The notes under the pieces are model-generated. The model was not told where the DNA came from, searched no databases, and worked only from the letters and a program-made list of their open reading frames with translations. The position numbers were made by a program, and so were the translations under genes. From assembly GCA_012798485.1 (NCBI GenBank), contig JAAZND010000020.1:1-17865 (forward strand): 17,865 nucleotides of DNA, read 5' to 3'. This DNA is from Candidatus Beckwithbacteria bacterium (lineage in GTDB: Bacteria > Patescibacteriota > Microgenomatia > UBA1400 > UBA1449). Shown in pieces: positions 14,977 through 17,865 of this stretch; positions within the stretch are counted from its first letter, which is position 1; the number at the start of each line of letters is the position of its first letter.

Positions 14977-15008
14977 TTCCATTTCTTTTATGGTCAAAAG
15001 AAATGGAA
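14977..15008. repeat. Perfect 13-bp hairpin upstream of atpC
   Basis: TTCCATTTCTTTT (14977-14989) pairs perfectly with AAAAGAAATGGAA (14996-15008) around the loop ATGGTC. It sits 23 bases before the atpC ATG. The downstream bases are mixed A and T without a clean T-run, so it is not a standard terminator; it may be an operator-like palindrome or an mRNA stem. Confidence 0.65.
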
Positions 15009-15031
15009 TTTAAATATATAAATATATTTAC

Positions 15032-15460
15032 ATGAGAAAATTTATTAAACTTTCCATTATCACCCCCACTGGCACTACTTTTACCAATAGTAATGTAGAG
15101 TCAATCAACGCCCCAGCCAGCGAAGGGGAAATTACCATTTTACCAAATCATACTCCTATTTTTACCAAACTTAATCATGGTGAAATCAAGGTTAAAATAG
15201 AAGGCAAAGAATCTTTTTTTACTATTTTTCAGGGATTTTTAAATTTTGATATCAAAGGCAATCTGACAATTTTAGCTGATAATGCACAAAGGTCAGAAGA
15301 ATTAAATATTGAAGCTATCAAAAAAGCTCAAGAAGCGGCTGCTCAAGCTCTTTCTGAAAAAGAAAAATTATCAGCTACCGAAATACTTCGCGCCGAAACT
15401 GCTATAAGACGAGCAATCATGGAGCTTAAAATTGCTGAGAAGAGGAAAATAACTCACTAA
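15032..15460 (+). CDS. atpC: ATP synthase F1 subunit epsilon
   Basis: This 142-residue subunit links gamma to the c ring and, in many bacteria, inhibits ATP hydrolysis through its C-terminal helices. The N-terminal beta sandwich (KLSIITPTGTTFTNSNVESINAPASEGEITILPNHTPIFTKL, about residues 6-47) is typical, and two C-terminal helices (about 85-140) are retained, ending RAETAIRRAIMELKIAEKRK. Length is normal. It is separated from atpD by the structured spacer and followed directly by a strong terminator, so it closes the operon. Confidence 0.94.
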   Translation: MRKFIKLSIITPTGTTFTNSNVESINAPASEGEITILPNHTPIFTKLNHGEIKVKIEGKESFFTIFQGFLNFDIKGNLTILADNAQRSEELNIEAIKKAQEAAAQALSEKEKLSATEILRAETAIRRAIMELKIAEKRKITH

Positions 15461-15470
15461 ATAATTAATG

Positions 15471-15496
15471 AAAACTGCCGAAAGGCAGTTTTTTTT
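15471..15496 (+). terminator. Rho-independent terminator of the atp operon
   Basis: AAAACTGCC (15471-15479) pairs with GGCAGTTTT (15484-15492) around the GNRA-type loop GAAA, and eight T residues (15489-15496) follow. It is the clearest one-way terminator in the window. The T-run ends only eight bases before the next ATG. Confidence 0.92.
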
Positions 15497-15504
15497 ATAA
15501 ACAA

Positions 15505-16902
15505 ATGAAAGATAGAGTAAACCCAGGACTACCAGAAGCAATCAGAAGACACGACCCAGAGATACTCCAACATCTCCAAACTGAAAATTCTCACGGAATT
15601 CCTCATGCCCAAGAAACAGCAGATCTGACTTTTGCAATTGCTCAGGAGCCAGAATATGCTAAAAGAACTAATACTGATGATTTAATTGTCTTAAGAGAGG
15701 CAGGTTTACTTCATGATTTAGGCTATACAGCCAATAAATACGGATATTGGTCTGGAACACAAGAAGAACATCCAATAGAATCAGCAGCTATGGCTTTAGC
15801 TATTTTAAAAAACTTAGAATATTATAAAGATCATCCAGAAAAATTAGGTCAAGTTTTATGGCTTATTTACAACCATGATAATACAAACTATATTTTCCCA
15901 GCTTTTTGGCTGTTTGAACAAAAATACTTAGAAAGAACTGCCCCTGGGACAGCTATCCCTAGATTACTACCAGGAAGAATAAGAACACTCCCGGATTATT
16001 TTAAAAACGCAATAGGTGAAGCTAATACTCCCAATGTTACTAAAATTGATGATCCCTTGCTTAATCTTCTAAAAATTTTGCAAGAAGCTGACTCAAGATT
16101 AGGCAGTGCCGAAAGAACCTTAGCTTATTGCGACAAGAGAGGTGTGCCTCGTTTTGGTAATGAAGGTGGAGTCATGGGTATAGGAGATCTTTGGTGGCAA
16201 GGATCAGCTGCTGCTAATATTATTTTAGCTCTTAACCGTGCTCTGCTTGATGCTCATACCAGATCTGGGCAAGAAATTGCTAAACAAATTTATAGACAAG
16301 GCTTTACTTTTGTCGAGCAGTTATATAAAAAAGAAGCAATGGCAAATCCAAGCATATTAAGATTGGAATCAGGATTTCTTCCCTTTGCTCAACTTAAAGA
16401 CGAAGATATAGAATTAATTTTTCAAAGAGGAGATAGAGAACGTTGGGCAAACACAGCTACTGATCAAACATATTTTCAATTAGTTCGTAATTTAGGAAAC
16501 ACCAAAGAAGTTTTACAAGAAAAATTCCAAAAGCATATCTCTAGACTTACTTCTCGCTTAATCCCACTATCGTCTATAAACCCCAATGGATCTAACTTAG
16601 ATAATGACTATCAAAGACAAAAATTATTAAGCTTGCAAGAAATAAGAAAAGAAATTATTAAAGCTTATGCACTTGATATTTTTACTCAGCTTCCTGGTAT
16701 GGCAGAAGTATCAGTTTTTGAATATGATCTAGTTTTAGGGAATCAAAATCATTCATACATTCTAGAACCTCCAATAATTTCAATCCATGACCTGAGAGGT
16801 TCTAATCATCCTCCATATAATTTATTATCTGGACACAACTGGGTATATCAAGCAAGAAAAGCTGGATTAGAGCATGTAAGAGTACTTTTTGCTCAAATGT
16901 AG
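15505..16902 (+). CDS. Large HD-domain metal-dependent phosphohydrolase, function unknown
   Basis: The N-terminal half of this 465-residue protein is an HD domain. The first histidine is in HGIPHAQ (H34), the HD pair is in LLHDLGY (H70-D71), H89 is in EEHPIES, and the distal aspartate is in LQEADSRLG (D196), with an extra NHD at 123-125. All expected metal ligands are therefore present, and phosphomonoesterase or phosphodiesterase chemistry on a nucleotide-like substrate is plausible. The C-terminal 250 residues match nothing I recognise; they lack membrane helices and show no synthetase or GGDEF motif. It starts eight bases after the atp terminator T-run, so its own promoter must lie within atpC or the terminator, or it depends on read-through. 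It converges with the transporter remnant nine bases downstream. Confidence 0.75.
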   Translation: MKDRVNPGLPEAIRRHDPEILQHLQTENSHGIPHAQETADLTFAIAQEPEYAKRTNTDDLIVLREAGLLHDLGYTANKYGYWSGTQEEHPIESAAMALAILKNLEYYKDHPEKLGQVLWLIYNHDNTNYIFPAFWLFEQKYLERTAPGTAIPRLLPGRIRTLPDYFKNAIGEANTPNVTKIDDPLLNLLKILQEADSRLGSAERTLAYCDKRGVPRFGNEGGVMGIGDLWWQGSAAANIILALNRALLDAHTRSGQEIAKQIYRQGFTFVEQLYKKEAMANPSILRLESGFLPFAQLKDEDIELIFQRGDRERWANTATDQTYFQLVRNLGNTKEVLQEKFQKHISRLTSRLIPLSSINPNGSNLDNDYQRQKLLSLQEIRKEIIKAYALDIFTQLPGMAEVSVFEYDLVLGNQNHSYILEPPIISIHDLRGSNHPPYNLLSGHNWVYQARKAGLEHVRVLFAQM

Positions 16903-16911
16903 AATAACCCA

Positions 16912-17727
16912 CTAGCTTTCTACTAAACTTAAATTATTTTTATTTCTTTTATTTACCAAAATACTTCCAGAAATTAATACAATAATCATAACTCCCAAGA
17001 TCAGGTGAAATAAATTAGCTGCCCCATTATCAATTGCCTTTCCTAAAATAAAATTGATCAGAATATAAGGCAGTTTTGAAATAAATTGTAAAGTTGATAA
17101 AGTAGTTGCCCGATATTTTGACTCAATATTTTTATTGACAATAATAGAAATCCAAGGGTCTGCGACATTCCAACTAAGCTCAATCATAATGAGCACTAAC
17201 AAACCTAAATAACCCAATTTTAAAGAAGCTAACATAAAACCAATTCCAAGCAAAAAAGTAACCAAATTTAATCCTAATTTATCTTTAATAAATCTTCTTA
17301 TTCTGGGCAGTAGACCAATTATTGTAATATTCAACAAAGCCATCAAAGCATAAATAAGTGCTTGTTCTTTTTCATAAAAACCAAAATTAACTGCTATGGC
17401 TGGCTTGGGAAAACCATAATCATAAAGATAAGCAATAAACATAATCAAAATAATAGGAAGCAAATAAGCTCTCATATTTATTTTTGCAAGCTGTTTAAAC
17501 CCTTGAAGATTTTCTTTTAGGCTTTCTTTAAGAGTTTTGTGGTGATGCTGATAATTTTTTTCTTCATATAAAAAGAAAGAGGTTGCCAAACTTATTAACA
17601 TAGAAATGGCTGTTAAAATATAAGGCAATCGGAAATAAATCCCATAACTAAAACCACCAACAATAACTCCAAAGGCAAATGCCGCGATAGAAATTTGCAC
17701 TTTAAGAGAAATTATTTTATCGAATTT
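16912..17727 (-). pseudogene. MFS transporter, N-terminal third lost to an IS200-type insertion
   Basis: The remaining ~271 codons encode about eight membrane helices matching the fifth to twelfth of a twelve-helix major facilitator protein. The first is IAAFAFGVIVGGFSYGI after KFDKIISLKVQ, a segment like the one preceding helix five in this superfamily; the long charged central loop (EEKNYQHHHKTLKESLKENLQGFKQL) separates the halves as expected. Helices one to four are absent. A GTG at 17700 could start a truncated product, but the frame is open further upstream to 17727, where it meets the insertion-sequence hairpin, and runs to a stop inside that element at 17761-17763. I infer that the gene was interrupted, its 5' part lying beyond the right window edge. 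Substrate unknown. Confidence 0.75.
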
Positions 17728-17736
17728 ATGACCGCT

Positions 17737-17757
17737 CCGCGGACTAAAAGTCCGCGG
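17737..17757. repeat. Right-end hairpin of the IS200-type element
   Basis: CCGCGGACT and AGTCCGCGG form a perfect 9-bp stem with loop AAA. Its high G+C content stands out sharply from the surroundings. Subterminal hairpins of this sort are bound by TnpA during single-strand transposition; no T-run follows on either strand. Confidence 0.75.
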
Positions 17758-17767
17758 TGTCTAAGTC

Positions 17768-17865
17768 TTAATCTTTATTCTGATTTTTAACGTATTTAAT
17801 AACTTCTCTTAATTCTCTCTGTCCTACTGTCCCTACAAAGTATCCCTCTGACCAAAAGCCATCTG
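17768..17865 (-). CDS. tnpA: IS200/IS605-type transposase TnpA, C-terminal fragment
   Basis: Thirty-one residues before the stop are visible, continuing past the right edge. They read DGFWSEGYFVGTVG followed by QRELREVIKYVKNQNKD. The first part is the family strand 'xWxxGYFVxTVG'. The second contains YVKNQ, a tyrosine with a glutamine four residues later, the arrangement of the catalytic tyrosine and metal-ligand glutamine in Y1 transposases (Y127 and Q131 of IS608 TnpA). It acts as a homodimer on hairpin ends of single-stranded DNA. Only the C-terminus is present here, so whether the gene is intact, or accompanied by tnpB, cannot be judged. Confidence 0.85.
   Translation of the reverse strand, partial: DGFWSEGYFVGTVGQRELREVIKYVKNQNKD

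Larger units (their letters stand above)
14774..15031 (+). promoter_or_regulatory. Structured 258-base atpD-atpC spacer
   Basis: No gene is seen. The spacer holds a nested palindrome at 14830-14946 and a separate perfect hairpin at 14977-15008, annotated separately. Weaker symmetry extends outward: AATCGCT near 14808-14814 faces AGCGAG near 14961-14966, so the palindrome may originally have spanned about 165 bases. The last 25 bases before the atpC ATG are pure AT (AATTTAAATATATAAATATA and on) and could hold a -10 element. Most bacterial atp operons have only a few bases here. Confidence 0.6.
17728..17865 (-). mobile_element. IS200/IS605-type element, right-end part only
   Basis: The element runs off the right edge. 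Read on the minus strand it consists of the C-terminus of a Y1 transposase, a short spacer, a 9-bp perfect hairpin (17737-17745 with 17749-17757) and AGCGG followed by TCAT at 17731-17728. This is the layout of a right end cleaved by TnpA. The exact boundary is inferred from where the interrupted transporter frame resumes. Confidence 0.75.

Noticed and set aside
1..17865. CRISPR array, tRNA or rRNA genes
   Set aside because: No regularly spaced repeats with unique spacers and no cloverleaf or rRNA-like segments were seen in any gap.

Overview
The window is AT-rich bacterial DNA read with the standard bacterial code; TGA is a real stop, for example at the end of the pyruvyl-transferase-like gene. 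Genes are short and tightly packed, Shine-Dalgarno sites are almost absent, and the ATP synthase delta subunit is unusually short. Together with the style of the proteins this suggests a member of the Candidate Phyla Radiation (Patescibacteria), perhaps Microgenomates. That placement is inference from familiarity, not from a marker-gene tree.

Region 1 (1-178) holds two hairpins that look like transcription terminators and mark a boundary with whatever lies to the left. Region 2 (179-8519) is a cell-surface polysaccharide cluster. On the plus strand lie a Wzx/MATE-like flippase and a family 2 glycosyltransferase that overlap, a second family 2 glycosyltransferase, and a DD(Y)-bearing glycosyltransferase-like protein of unknown family. 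On the minus strand lie a three-gene overlapping operon (CatB-like O-acetyltransferase, polysaccharide pyruvyl transferase family protein, FrhB-like iron-sulfur protein) and a SAM methyltransferase. The cluster could assemble, decorate and export a surface glycan. It has been damaged: the methyltransferase is split by a frameshift at an A8 run, and a complete IS1595-family (IS1016-like) insertion sequence with an 18-bp perfect inverted repeat and a 7-bp target duplication sits between the divergent methyltransferase and glycosyltransferase.

Region 3 (8520-15500) is a complete F1Fo ATP synthase operon in the classical order a-c-b-delta-alpha-gamma-beta-epsilon, closed by a strong terminator. 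Its coding genes look functional (catalytic motifs intact, c-ring glutamate, a-subunit arginine). Unusually, several of its intergenic gaps carry inverted repeats. The two most striking are a 10-bp hairpin with a T7 run touching the atpF start, and a 258-bp atpD-atpC gap containing a nested palindrome of about 117 bp plus a separate 13-bp perfect hairpin. These are the best candidates for undescribed regulatory structure in the window.

Region 4 (15505-17865) has a large HD-domain phosphohydrolase of unknown role, then on the minus strand the C-terminal two thirds of an MFS transporter. The transporter is cut off by the hairpin end of an IS200/IS605-type element, whose TnpA C-terminus (with the YxxxQ catalytic motif) runs off the right edge of the window.
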